DNA of 34,143 nt. It comes from Desulforhopalus vacuolatus (GTDB lineage Bacteria; Desulfobacterota; Desulfobulbia; Desulfobulbales; Desulfocapsaceae). The stretch lies in assembly GCF_016918505.1 (NCBI RefSeq), contig NZ_JAFFPZ010000029.1, positions 1 through 34,143 of the forward strand. Reading direction: 5' to 3'. The notes under the pieces are model-generated. The model saw nothing but the letters and a program-made list of their open reading frames with translations. It made no database searches and was not told where the DNA came from. The position numbers were made by a program, and so were the translations under genes. The number at the start of each line of letters is the position of its first letter. Positions within the stretch are counted from its first letter, which is position 1. Below are positions 24,001-32,919 of this stretch, one piece after another.

Positions 24001-25293
24001 ATGGATAACAGCTACCTCCTCATCTTTGCCCTTCTGCTGGGGTGCCTTGCCACCACAGTGCCCGTTTTTATGGCACTGTTTTTTTCTGGTACCGTCGGCC
24101 TTGTCTGTCTTGTTGGTATTGATCCCCAAATTGTGATTGAAGTGCTGTACCGAAGCATGGATAAATTCGCCCTTGTGGTTGTGATGTTTTTTGTCCTCTG
24201 TGGCAACATTATGACAACTGGTTCAATCGTAAAAAAACTGATTAATACTGCCAATGTCATAGTTGGTTTTTTGCCAGGTGGCCTTGCCATGGCGGGTATC
24301 CTTGCCTGTGGTTTTTTTGGCGCTATCTCCGGATCCACCGTTGCAACAGTGGTTGCCATAGGCGGGTTTATGATTCCTGCACTTATTGAAAATGGCTACG
24401 ATGAGAAATTTTCAGTTGGAATCATGACAACGTCTCCTATTCTGGGCGTTATCATCCCACCATCCATTGCGATGATACTCTACGCCATGGTCAGTAATGA
24501 TCAGCTGGAAGCACTGTTTCTAACCGGTTTTATCCCCGGAGTCATCATCATGCTGGCGATGAGTTTGTATGCCTATATTGCCTGTAAGAAGATGGGAATG
24601 AAGCCGCGACCTCGACCTTGTTTTTCTGAAGTCGTTGCGGTGATGAAAGAAAGTATCTGGGCCTTAATGCTCCCGGTACTCATCTTTGGCGGTATCTATT
24701 CTGGACTTTTCACCGCCAATGAGGCTGCCGTCGTTGCCTGTTTTTATGCTTTCTTTGTAGAGATAGTCCTACACAAGGATATGAAGATTACCGATATAAA
24801 AAAAGTAATCGTCTCTTCAGCCATTACCTCTGCGACACTCCTTATTATCGTAGCCGGAGCGTCTGTTTTCGGAGAATATCTGACCTTTGAACAGATACCC
24901 GGGAAAATTGCAGCGGTAGTCGTGGACAACATCTCCTCTCCATGGGTCTTTCTTCTTGCTGTGAACATCCTTCTGCTCTTTATCGGCATGTTCATGGACA
25001 TCATCTCAGCAACGCTCATTCTCACTCCAATCTTTCTGCCTCTTCTTGGAAAATTTGGCATTGATACCATGCATTTTGGTCTCATCATGACCATTAATCT
25101 TGGGATAGGTTACTGCACACCTCCGCTTGGTGTCAGTCTCTATATTTCAGGTGCCACAGTCGACAGAGATATTGTGTATGTGACAAAAGCTGTGCTCCCA
25201 TTTTTACTTATCCAGATAATCATTTTGTTTATTCTCACGTTTGTACCAGAGATTGTTTTACTCCTTCCACGGCTTGTATACGGCGTACAATAG
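24001..25293 (+). CDS. dctM: TRAP transporter large membrane subunit (DctM)
   Basis: A 430-residue, about twelve-segment DctM protein of the usual family length. Family features include ACGFFGAISGSTVATVVAIG, MTTSPILGVIIPPSIAMILYA, GLFTANEAAVVACFYA and the C-terminal GYCTPPLGVSLYISGA. It drives sodium- or proton-coupled import of the ligand presented by DctP. It starts three bases after dctQ and is followed by a universal stress protein gene, an arrangement seen in other TRAP operons. Confidence 0.93.
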   Translation: MDNSYLLIFALLLGCLATTVPVFMALFFSGTVGLVCLVGIDPQIVIEVLYRSMDKFALVVVMFFVLCGNIMTTGSIVKKLINTANVIVGFLPGGLAMAGILACGFFGAISGSTVATVVAIGGFMIPALIENGYDEKFSVGIMTTSPILGVIIPPSIAMILYAMVSNDQLEALFLTGFIPGVIIMLAMSLYAYIACKKMGMKPRPRPCFSEVVAVMKESIWALMLPVLIFGGIYSGLFTANEAAVVACFYAFFVEIVLHKDMKITDIKKVIVSSAITSATLLIIVAGASVFGEYLTFEQIPGKIAAVVVDNISSPWVFLLAVNILLLFIGMFMDIISATLILTPIFLPLLGKFGIDTMHFGLIMTINLGIGYCTPPLGVSLYISGATVDRDIVYVTKAVLPFLLIQIIILFILTFVPEIVLLLPRLVYGVQ

Positions 25294-25469
25294 GAGATGC
25301 GTTCACCAAAAAACCTGCTGTATATTTTCATTGCATGATCTTCAGCGGGATTATATCCCATAGGTATCACTGTTTTTTGACTCGAACCGGAAAGAGCTGG
25401 CTGCCACCCTTTCGTTTCAATACTGTCAATCTCGCCCGGGCAACTCAAGATCACTTTTAGGAGAAACAG

Positions 25470-25898
25470 ATGGACCCTAAAATTCTAGTACCTTACGACG
25501 ACTCAATCACCGCGAAGACGACTGTTGATACTATCATCAAATTAAAAGATCGTCTTTCAAAACACCTGACGCTGCTTTATGTGATTAATAATGATCAGCT
25601 GGCCTACAGAATGATTCCTGATTTCCAGGTTGAAATGGTCAAAGAGAATGCGACCAAAGCAGGGAATCTCCTCCTTGAACGTACAAGGAAAAAACTCGCA
25701 GAAGCTGGTTTCACCTGTGAGGTCATTCTTGAGTTCGGCGATCCGAGATCCACCATAGCCCACACCGCAAACAGTCAGGATTACGAACTCGTCGTTATCG
25801 GCAGACACGAAGGTGGGGGAGAAATAAGAGACGTAATTTTTGGCTCTGTTGCAAACCACGTTCTCCATAATGTCTCCTGTCCTGTCCTTCTCTTTTGA
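25470..25898 (+). CDS. Universal stress protein (UspA family)
   Basis: A 142-residue single Usp domain beginning MDPKILVPYDDS. The C-terminal nucleotide-binding motif is present as VIGRHEGGGEIRDVIFGSVANHVL followed by CPVLLF. TTAGGAG lies six to eight bases before the ATG. It closes the TRAP operon. In some TRAP systems a Usp binds ATP and contacts the transporter, so a regulatory link is plausible. From 25899 to 26269 I see only AT-rich non-coding sequence. Confidence 0.9.
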   Translation: MDPKILVPYDDSITAKTTVDTIIKLKDRLSKHLTLLYVINNDQLAYRMIPDFQVEMVKENATKAGNLLLERTRKKLAEAGFTCEVILEFGDPRSTIAHTANSQDYELVVIGRHEGGGEIRDVIFGSVANHVLHNVSCPVLLF

Positions 25899-26269
25899 GA
25901 GATTTTGATCTGGGCCGTCCTGCCAGCAATCAGCTGAAGACTTTGGGGGATAACATCTTCATCGGTATCCAGAACGGGTATTGTATAGATTCATTTGTAA
26001 TGTAGTAAAATGTAGCATATAGCAGAACGTTATAAGGATACTTTTACTAAAAGAATACTATCTTAAACGGTTGTATTTATAAATAAGACATGTATAATGA
26101 AAACTGAAAGCAAAAGGAACCTGCAATCCCTATAATTCATGTAAACTGTTGTACTACAGCAGCCATGGATATTGTAGCTCGGTAGAGTCTATCGAGTACA
26201 TACGTGGAGAATCTTTTAAACTTCGGTTTTATCGAAGATCTTTAAGGATTTATAGAAACGTATAATTTT

Positions 26270-27004
26270 CTATAGTAGATAATAATTTACTATTAGATTT
26301 AAGACTATATACATATACAAGGGCGCTACCTCCATGATTCCTGCCTCATAAATCGCCCCCGGTCCGCCGACAGCAGGATCATTGAGGATGGGGGCAACAG
26401 AATTAACATCGTCAATATACAGATCAATACGTTTGGCTGCCAACATTTGAAGACCCTGAATGCTTTTGGTAACGGTATCCAATTGCTCTGCCCTCACAAC
26501 GAATGATAAATTGATTTCACAAATTTGCATCCCACGCGGGTAGTCAATCTGATACTTCGTTCCACGGAGGCTCTCCCACCCCTCCAGTGAAGGTGCCGAA
26601 GGATTCGCCGTATAGGCGGCTACGGTCATGGTAAACACGGTTTCTTCAACCCGTATCAGATTCGGATAAATATCTCCATAGACTGCGATGCGTGCCGGTT
26701 CTCCGTCCAATCGGCCTTGCATTACCTCTTCAGTCGCACGCCGCAACGGATAATAGTGAGCCTTAAAAGGAATGCCAAGCCGCTTGAACACTTCGGTATA
26801 GATTGCGATACACCACGCAGTTAATGGGGTGGTTTCCGGCCGATTAATGGCCATCTGAAACGCTTTTCCCTCCAAAGAAGCCCCAATTTCCTGGCCGATT
26901 CCGTGCTTCGGAAGACTAAGAACTGCCGCGCAGAGCAGCAGAACAGTCACCAGCTTCAGAAGAATACGAGAGCAGGCCAATGGCTGTATAGTTAGAATTT
27001 TCAT
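26270..27004 (-). CDS. Periplasmic solute-binding protein (SBP_bac_3-like), C-terminus eroded
   Basis: A 244-residue protein with an excellent ribosome-binding site (AGGAGGATAAAATT before the ATG) and a signal peptide ending near residue 38. AFQMAINRPETTPLTAWCIAIYTEVFKRLGI is the start of a family 3-type binding domain; LAAKRIDLYIDDVNS is a later lobe element. After VAPLYMY the sequence turns into IVLNLIVNYYLL, encoded by AT-rich DNA, whereas relatives continue into a C-terminal helix. A frameshift or deletion at about residue 232 probably removed the last 20 or so residues. No permease or ATPase genes adjoin it. Confidence 0.65.
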   Translation of the reverse strand: MKILTIQPLACSRILLKLVTVLLLCAAVLSLPKHGIGQEIGASLEGKAFQMAINRPETTPLTAWCIAIYTEVFKRLGIPFKAHYYPLRRATEEVMQGRLDGEPARIAVYGDIYPNLIRVEETVFTMTVAAYTANPSAPSLEGWESLRGTKYQIDYPRGMQICEINLSFVVRAEQLDTVTKSIQGLQMLAAKRIDLYIDDVNSVAPILNDPAVGGPGAIYEAGIMEVAPLYMYIVLNLIVNYYLL

Positions 27005-27205
27005 AATTTTATCCTCCTGTCAACATCACATGATTTCCATCTGGCATGCGAGCTGTGTCACACACCAAAACACAACATAATCACAACGACCACAGTTGTT
27101 AACCCGCCTGCCAACGGGCTTACTGCCAACTTGTAGCGGAGCTAAGTTGTTGGGTTAATTTCGAAAAATCGCACGTTGTCGAGAGTCGGCGTTGAACGCA
27201 TTATT

Positions 27206-27382
27206 ATACCATTTACATTTTGTATTGACCAGAGAACGCAACTGCGTGGACATCTTTTTTGGCGATTACGAATGAGTAATAATTCGTGTTTATCCGTGTC
27301 CATTCGTGGTTCCTTTTGTCGTTTGTAACCATGAATGGATAAACAGGATATAAAACAGTGTATAACTTAATAGAAATGGTAT
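27206..27382 (+). repeat. 177-bp inverted-repeat element, second interior type
   Basis: Left end ATACCATTTACATTTTG and right end AATAGAAATGGTAT give a 9-bp perfect terminal repeat ATACCATTT. The interior contains CGTGTTTATCCGTGTCCATTC-like sequence. Half copies occur at 14016-14095 (left half) and 31757-31850 (right half, inverted). Non-coding. Confidence 0.75.
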
Positions 27383-27414
27383 TATCTGTTTATTGTTATT
27401 AACCAAGAGGTGAT

Positions 27415-27507
27415 GTGGAGCAAACGTTGGGCGTAGTCAACTCGCGCGTTCGCGCCGCATAGCGACGCGAACGCAAAACGAAGTGGGCGCGGCTTTTTGC
27501 GCTCCAC
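27415..27507. repeat. GC-rich nested inverted repeat, possible recombination-site-like structure
   Basis: The outer arms GTGGAGC (27415-27421) and GCTCCAC (27501-27507) enclose an inner perfect pair GCGTTCGCG (27446-27454) and CGCGAACGC (27466-27474). The block is much richer in G and C than its surroundings and contains GTTGGGC at 27426. An imperfect nested palindrome of this size could be an integron attC-like site or a structured RNA; neither is proven. From 27508 to 27695 nothing else is seen. Confidence 0.5.
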
Positions 27508-27695
27508 TTGAGTGACAGATTCTGCGACATTACAAACAATTTTACTGACCAGTTGTATTACCGAAGCTATCAGTATAAACGTTTATCCTATCATTTCCAA
27601 TTGAGCCGTTGGATCGTCAGTTTCTGCTTTTTGGTCTATATTAAAAGCCTTCATTTCTAAACCCGGGTATGATCTTCCCTCAAAAGAGTGAACAC

Positions 27696-29459
27696 TCAGT
27701 TAAAAAATCCGAGGAAACGATAAAGCTTTTCCGAATCGGCACCACTTACAATGATATCTCCATTGGAGACTGCTTCTTGAGGGCCGCGCTTTCCTAAGAC
27801 GATATTCTTCCACACCAGAGATTCAGCGGTGATGGTAAATGCTGGATTATCTGCGATCTGTGGCTGGACTTCAATGATGCCCCGGCGAAGGTGCATGGTA
27901 TAGTCAGCAGGCTCCGTGCTGTTAGTCAGGTCGGTGAAATGTATGCCGATGACAATATTCTCGTCCAGGGATTTAGAAGCGTTTAAACCAACAGCCATTA
28001 TTCCAAAGAGGGTATCCATGGGCATGAGGGCAACAATGTTGTCGTCAAGCTTACTGAAATCAGGTATCAATTTGGGTACCTGTCCGGTCTCTTCAAGGTA
28101 CTCGGACAAGAGGTAGTTGCGTGTTTGTGCGTTGTACGTTTCTTCAGCCAGCGAAAGCATTGCCGAGTTCTTCACCGCGCGTGCTGCAGCATTCTTCGGT
28201 GTGAGCAGAAGCACATCGTCGGAAAATTTCAGTGCCCATTTCATTTTTCCTTTATTCAGAGCTTCCTGAGCTTTTGCTGCAAGTTGCTCTACTCCACCAG
28301 CCAAATCGGCCATTGCCTGGGCCTCTTCATTCAGAGACATGGGAAACATATCTCTGGATTTGCCGGTATACCACCCCATGTATTGCAGGAAAATCTGGAA
28401 AATATCTCGATCCAATTGACCAAAATATTCCTGCAAATAAGGATCATTGGCAAGGTGGGGCGGCAGCTTAACGACTTCGATGATTTCCCCGGGAGTCAAC
28501 CCCTTGTTCATGTTTTGTACTGTCTGGTCATGAATAAATTGGAGCCCGTCACGATAGTTGGTGAGTATGCGGCTGATATTCTCTGCCCCGACCAGCGGCT
28601 TGCCGCCATGGATTAATACCAAATATTCAGCGTTCAGACTTCTCATCTTGTCTATGCTTTTTATATAATCCAGCGGATTTCGGAACGAAGCACCACGCAG
28701 AGTTGTAATTGCAGGAAGAGCCTTATAGAAGTTACCTATTTGTACCAAAACTTTCTTCTCCGGTAACCACGCAAAGATTATATCAGAGGTTTCACCAGGT
28801 GCGTGCATCAGCACGATATCCACCCCGGCAATAGTTGTCTCCAGTTTATCCTGGAAGGTTTTGGTTGGCGATAAGTAACCCGAGGGACCTGTAATCGAGA
28901 AAGGGAAAAGGCCACCGTTGACGAAATAGCCAGGATCCTGCTGGAAATGTATACCCATGTATTTAATTGCCCGATAGGCCTTAATGGGAAAGATCGAACT
29001 GTATACGGCACCCTGTGGGCTGAAGAGGTTCTTAACAAAGCTCTCATGAGCGATGATCTCTGGCGTATCATTGCCGGCGAATACCGTAGATCCGTGAATA
29101 TGGCAGTCGTGATAGTGCGTATAGATAATAGCCTTAACCGGTTTTTTGGAGAAGATATTATCCAACTTCTTATTATACGCAGCTTTGACTACTTTTGCGG
29201 CCGTTTCACTCTCCGCAGGATCAATAATAATCAATCCGTCGGTTCCGTCTATTAAAACCGGATTGGATCTCGCGTAACCTACAGCAACATAAACCCCGTT
29301 AGTCACCTTATATACATTCTTCTCAAAATCTTTGGACAGGTTGACAAGCCTGGGGTTCGCAGGGACTTTCGTTGGTTCGAAGGCCGAAGCGTTACAGGCT
29401 ATCAGAAAGATGAGACACGCCAGCATTGCAGCAAAGGAAATTACTTTCATTTTTTTCAT
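27696..29459 (-). CDS. Alkyl-sulfatase-like metallo-beta-lactamase-fold lipoprotein with altered metal motif
   Basis: A 587-residue exported protein. Residues 5-22 form a signal peptide with a lipobox-like LIAC22. Residues 50-300 are a metallo-beta-lactamase fold; the rest matches the layout of SdsA/BDS1-type alkyl sulfatases, with a helical dimerisation region (about 370-470) and a C-terminal SCP2-like domain (about 480-587). The metal motif, normally HxHxDH, reads His115-Tyr-His117-Asp118-Cys119-His120: Cys occupies the usual Asp position. Other likely ligands are Glu223 in APGETSD and His284 in LVLIHGG. GGAG eight bases before the ATG supports the start. It may cleave sulfate esters in the periplasm, but the altered motif leaves activity open. 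Confidence 0.85.
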   Translation of the reverse strand: MKKMKVISFAAMLACLIFLIACNASAFEPTKVPANPRLVNLSKDFEKNVYKVTNGVYVAVGYARSNPVLIDGTDGLIIIDPAESETAAKVVKAAYNKKLDNIFSKKPVKAIIYTHYHDCHIHGSTVFAGNDTPEIIAHESFVKNLFSPQGAVYSSIFPIKAYRAIKYMGIHFQQDPGYFVNGGLFPFSITGPSGYLSPTKTFQDKLETTIAGVDIVLMHAPGETSDIIFAWLPEKKVLVQIGNFYKALPAITTLRGASFRNPLDYIKSIDKMRSLNAEYLVLIHGGKPLVGAENISRILTNYRDGLQFIHDQTVQNMNKGLTPGEIIEVVKLPPHLANDPYLQEYFGQLDRDIFQIFLQYMGWYTGKSRDMFPMSLNEEAQAMADLAGGVEQLAAKAQEALNKGKMKWALKFSDDVLLLTPKNAAARAVKNSAMLSLAEETYNAQTRNYLLSEYLEETGQVPKLIPDFSKLDDNIVALMPMDTLFGIMAVGLNASKSLDENIVIGIHFTDLTNSTEPADYTMHLRRGIIEVQPQIADNPAFTITAESLVWKNIVLGKRGPQEAVSNGDIIVSGADSEKLYRFLGFFN

Positions 29460-29730
29460 ACTTTTTCTCCTTCATTTTATATTAATATTTTTGCAGATTT
29501 TATCTGCTCCTAAGTGTTAGCTAACCGATCTTGTGCTGGAGTATTTACAAGCTTTAATCGGCCATTCATATATTTTATTACATTTATATCTGTGCATAAA
29601 TCAACTAAATCTCCCCAGAATAAACACCCTGCCCGATCACTGGATGAGTACAATAAGTGCAACACCGTGATATAAAAAAAGAGTGAGCTGCCGGTATGGT
29701 TATGTCACCACAACCTAATCGGAGGATACC

Positions 29731-30330
29731 ATGCACAGGTACCATTCCTTGCTACCAACAACTCACTCTTTTAGAAAGAATACCAGATCATGGCCTTTCT
29801 TCAAACAGGAAGATCTCAGACTGAGATTGCTGGTACACTAAATCGATTTAAGAGTACAATTTCACGTGAAATTTACCGTAACTCTTTTGAAGGAAAATAT
29901 GATTCTTGTAATGCTCAAGTTACAGCGATCGCCAGACGAAAATTTGCTAAGAAGGCCACAAAACAAAGCCCTGAAGTATTGCAGATTGTACAAAAGTGGT
30001 TTCGAATTGGCTGATCACCTGAATTTATAAGCTGCCGGTTTTATGTTGAATTTCCTCTGTAAAAACACGTTTGCCATACGGCGGTTTATGACTGGATTGA
30101 TAAAGACATGCAAAAGGGAGGGAACTCTACACATACCTGGCAAGATATGGCAGACTCAGAAAACTCTGGCCAAAAAAATTTGATAGAGCAACACTTTCTC
30201 AAGAGGAAAGAGACAACGGAGTCCTGTTGTTGAATTTGACACCGAGAAAGATCTTGGGAGGCAATTTTCAACGCTTATTGACATTCTGACGTTTAGAGCC
30301 ATAATGGGAGCAGGAAGTCTTTGATTCAGT
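29731..30330 (+). pseudogene. IS30-family transposase, frameshifted and truncated
   Basis: An ATG at 29731 begins an IS30-type N-terminus that is out of frame with the helix-turn-helix part at 29790-30014 (MAFLQTGRSQTEIAGTLNRF, then KSTISREIYRNS). Beyond a stop at 30014, pieces of the middle region continue (VYDWIDKDMQK-like near 30090; later VEFDTEKD), but the DDE core is incomplete. Upstream at 29677-29691 and 29758-29772, AAAAGAGTGAG and its inverse may be relics of an IS end. It is related to the fragment at 21690-22005. From 29460 to 29675 there is no gene. Confidence 0.75.
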
Positions 30331-30341
30331 GGTTCAATAGA

Positions 30342-30513
30342 TAAGGGTCCCTTGAATAATCTTGTATTTCGTTCATATTCGAGGCACAGGAGAAAATTTA
30401 CCGGAGCTATATATTTGATATCTCGACGTCTCGTTCCTCGCTTTGTCGGAGGATAAATTTTTGACTGTAACGAAGAAGATGGGCGAAAGACTGATTATTC
30501 AAGGTTCCCATAA
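30342..30513. mobile_element. 172-bp inverted-repeat element of the GGGTCCCTTGAATAATC family
   Basis: The left end TAAGGGTCCCTTGAATAATC is matched, inverted with a few mismatches, by GATTATTCAAGGTTCCCATA at the right end. It holds no gene. Single ends of the same family occur at 3285-3301 and 16766-16797, and a degraded relative lies near 6464-6525. It lies between the IS30 relic and the FAD protein gene and may carry or disrupt the latter's promoter. Confidence 0.7.
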
Positions 30514-30581
30514 GGCAGTAGAGATCATCTACCTGGACTGGCACGTGGAAGATTATGCAGTAAAACGGAGAAAATAATCTC

Positions 30582-31754
30582 ATGCTTGAAATGCTCATCA
30601 TTGGCGGTGGTATTCACGGAGTTCATCTGGCACATTCTTTGCTGCAACAGACCCAGATGACGCACAATGATATTCGAATCCTGGATCCTCACAAAGAATT
30701 GCTCCATGAATGGCGTCGCTGCGTCCGAAATTGCGGAATGAAATATTTGCGTTCTTCCTCGGTGCACCATATCGACATCCCGGCCTTCTCACTGCGTTGG
30801 TATGCCGCACTACCTGAAAACAAAAAAGACACCAATTTTATCCCCCCTAAAGACAGGCCGTCTGTAGAATTATTTAATGCGCATTGCCAGATGGTGGTTG
30901 ATGATCATCAACTGGAGTCTTTGCATATAAAAGGCCGTGCTTTAGAAATTCAAAATAAAGTCAATTATATAAGCGTGGTGACCGCAGAGGAGACAATCAA
31001 CGCTCGATTTGTGCTCTTTGCGATCGGAATGGGTGAACAACCCCTGTGGCCGACCTGGGCGGTTCGCCTCAGAGAAATGGGAGTATCTGTAAATCATCTG
31101 TTCGATCCCAGTTTTTGCTTCGAGAGTTATAGAGCCGACGGTCCAGTTGCGGTGATCGGTGGCGGTGTCAGTGGCGGACATACTTCTCTGAGATTGATTG
31201 ATAAATTGAATGCCGACGTTTTATGGATTTCTCGAAAAGAGGTTTCCGTCAGTGATTTCGATTTTGCTCCACGCTGGATAGGTCCAAGGCACATGGAAGA
31301 GTTCTGCCGTTCACCAATTGAACAACGACGTCAACAGATAGTCGCAGCCAGAGCCAAAGGCAGTGTTCCGCAAGACATTAAACTTGCAGTGGACAAAGCG
31401 GCGGCACTGAATCAACTCACCTTCATAACTGACGAGATAACCGACGTGAAATGCCAAAATGGAGGTGCCTTGCTGATTGGACGGCAAGGTCGATATGATT
31501 GTCAAAAAATCGTTCTGGCCACGGGCTTTGTAGAAAAACGCCCCGGTGGTGATTTCATAAACCAGGCAATGAACGAATTCGACCTGAAAACAGCTGCCTG
31601 TGGATTTCCGGTGGTAACTCCGTCCCTCCAGTGGCATGATCGGATTTTCGTTACAGGCCCCCTCTCTGAACTCCAAATTGGCCCTGTGGCAAGAAACATT
31701 GTGGGGGCAAGACGTTCCAGCAGCAAGATCACAGCGGCTTTCAAAAAGAAGTAA
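30582..31754 (+). CDS. FAD/NAD(P)-binding oxidoreductase, N-hydroxylating monooxygenase-like
   Basis: A 390-residue cytoplasmic flavoprotein. Residues 4-13 (MLIIGGGIHG) bind FAD; residues 188-199 (PVAVIGGGVSGG) form a second dinucleotide fold for NAD(P); IVLATGF near residue 312 is the usual closing ATG motif. The layout resembles the SidA/IucD/PvdA group and related FAD-NAD(P) proteins. CGGAG lies about a dozen bases before the ATG, which is a little far. It has no operon partners. The redox class is secure; substrate unknown. Confidence 0.8.
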   Translation: MLEMLIIGGGIHGVHLAHSLLQQTQMTHNDIRILDPHKELLHEWRRCVRNCGMKYLRSSSVHHIDIPAFSLRWYAALPENKKDTNFIPPKDRPSVELFNAHCQMVVDDHQLESLHIKGRALEIQNKVNYISVVTAEETINARFVLFAIGMGEQPLWPTWAVRLREMGVSVNHLFDPSFCFESYRADGPVAVIGGGVSGGHTSLRLIDKLNADVLWISRKEVSVSDFDFAPRWIGPRHMEEFCRSPIEQRRQQIVAARAKGSVPQDIKLAVDKAAALNQLTFITDEITDVKCQNGGALLIGRQGRYDCQKIVLATGFVEKRPGGDFINQAMNEFDLKTAACGFPVVTPSLQWHDRIFVTGPLSELQIGPVARNIVGARRSSSKITAAFKKK

Positions 31755-31756
31755 AT

Positions 31757-31850
31757 ATCATTTCTATTAAGTTATGCTCGTTTTACATCCTGTTTATCCG
31801 TGGTTCCTTTTACAGTTTGTAACCACGAATGGACACGAATTTTCACGAAC
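31757..31850 (-). repeat. Half copy of the 177-bp inverted-repeat element
   Basis: ATATCATTTCTATTAAGTTAT and the following bases through ACCACGAATGGACACGAAT correspond to the inverted right half of 27206-27382. It starts within a few bases of the stop codon of the FAD protein gene. Confidence 0.65.
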
Positions 31851-31967
31851 AGGGACAACGCATTAAACGAAAACGTTTAATGCCGAAGTTAGGCCGTACA
31901 GTGCACCAGGAGTCTTAATCAATTTTGGTAGTCATCCGAAAGTCGAGATTGAGTGTTTTGCGCTTTA

Positions 31968-32112
31968 ATATTCCGTGCTTTCCGTGTCTTCCGTGGTTTA
32001 CCTGGAGCATTAGAACAGACCCTGCTCCTTATGGGCCGATAAGCAGAAACAATACATTGTCATAGTTCTCATGCAGTTTGCTACCACGGAAAACACGGAA
32101 GGACACGGAAAA
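31968..32112. repeat. Inverted pair of CCGTGTCTTCCGTGG-type intergenic repeats
   Basis: TTCCGTGCTTTCCGTGTCTTC followed by CGTGG occurs at about 31969-31995. Its inverse, CCACGGAAAACACGGAAGG and on, occurs at about 32082-32108. Together they can fold into one long stem. The rest of 31850-32243 has no supported gene. Confidence 0.65.
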
Positions 32113-32243
32113 CATCAATTACCTCAAAGCAAATAACAGACCGATCGCATTACCGAATACCTGTTTCCGAAGAACTCCTGGTCTTTTTCTCCCAGGTATA
32201 CAACTCCTGTCTTGATCAACAGATTCCGCGCGAAAGCTAAATT

Positions 32244-32636
32244 CTAAGGTAATTCGAGTTGGTTCTTATAGAATTCGACTACCGCTTCTTTCGACAATTT
32301 TCCTCCCGCGACACCCAATGTCATTTCCTCGAGTTCCTTATCCGTTGCCGCCAACTCGACGCCATTGACAAGCAGAAACAGTTCCGCTGCCGCCACAGCG
32401 ACGCGATTGTTGCCGTCTACAAACGGATGATTTGAACAAAGGTGGAAGTGGTACGCAGCGGCTATTTCCGCCATACCCGAATGCAGATACTCCCCCGCAA
32501 ACGAAGAGTGTGGCATTGCGACTGCCGATTCCAGCAGACCACGGTCACGCAGTCCAGGGTCGCCACCGAACTCCTCAATCACGCGGCGGTGCACCAACAA
32601 AACCGATTCTACCGACAGAAACTTCGTGCCACTCAC
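32244..32636 (-). CDS. doc: Doc/Fic-type toxin (death-on-curing family)
   Basis: A 130-residue protein with the Fic/Doc core motif HPFVDGNNR (His70 to Arg78), close to the HxFx(D/N)(A/G)NKR of Doc proteins. Doc phosphorylates elongation factor Tu and stops translation; the family assignment is firm, the target is inferred. The start is GTG 32636, which shares its first base with the antitoxin stop (TAGTG), so the toxin is made by translational coupling. Length is typical of chromosomal Doc toxins. Confidence 0.9.
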   Translation of the reverse strand: MSGTKFLSVESVLLVHRRVIEEFGGDPGLRDRGLLESAVAMPHSSFAGEYLHSGMAEIAAAYHFHLCSNHPFVDGNNRVAVAAAELFLLVNGVELAATDKELEEMTLGVAGGKLSKEAVVEFYKNQLELP

Positions 32637-32866
32637 TATTTCGCCAGTCGCTTCAGCACATCAGCGCGCTTCTTCAGGATGTATTCCAGATTCTCCTCGA
32701 CGTCCGCCTCGCTCACTGTGTCAGGGAAAGCTGGCGTCACGATAAGATTTCCGTCCTGAATCGTCAGTTGCACCTGGCCGTCTTCCTCAAGTCCGAGGAG
32801 TTCCAAAATAGGCTTGTCGAGAATTAAGGCGTTACTGTTCCCAACTTTACGTAGTTGCTTGATCAT
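32636..32866 (-). CDS. AbrB/MazE-type antitoxin
   Basis: A 76-residue protein. Residues 2-46 (IKQLRKVGNSNALILDKPIL and on to VTPA) form the swapped-hairpin AbrB/SpoVT DNA-binding domain; the acidic, helical C-terminus is the likely toxin-neutralising part. GGGAGG lies five to ten bases before the ATG. It precedes and overlaps the toxin gene, the usual order for type II modules. It probably represses its own promoter through the palindrome at 32879-32897. Confidence 0.88.
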   Translation of the reverse strand: MIKQLRKVGNSNALILDKPILELLGLEEDGQVQLTIQDGNLIVTPAFPDTVSEADVEENLEYILKKRADVLKRLAK

Positions 32867-32878
32867 TTCAACCTCCCG

Positions 32879-32919
32879 GTTATAACCAAATTATAACGCC
32901 AAGGGGCTGCCGCCGTCAA
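32879..32919 (-). promoter_or_regulatory. Promoter and operator-like palindrome of the toxin-antitoxin module
   Basis: On the minus strand, TTGACG (32919-32914) and a perfect TATAAT (32895-32890) are 18 bases apart. The -10 lies inside a perfect inverted repeat, GTTATAA-CCAAA-TTATAAC (32879-32897), ending just before the antitoxin ribosome-binding site. A dyad over the -10 is what autoregulation by the antitoxin would need. Confidence 0.7.
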
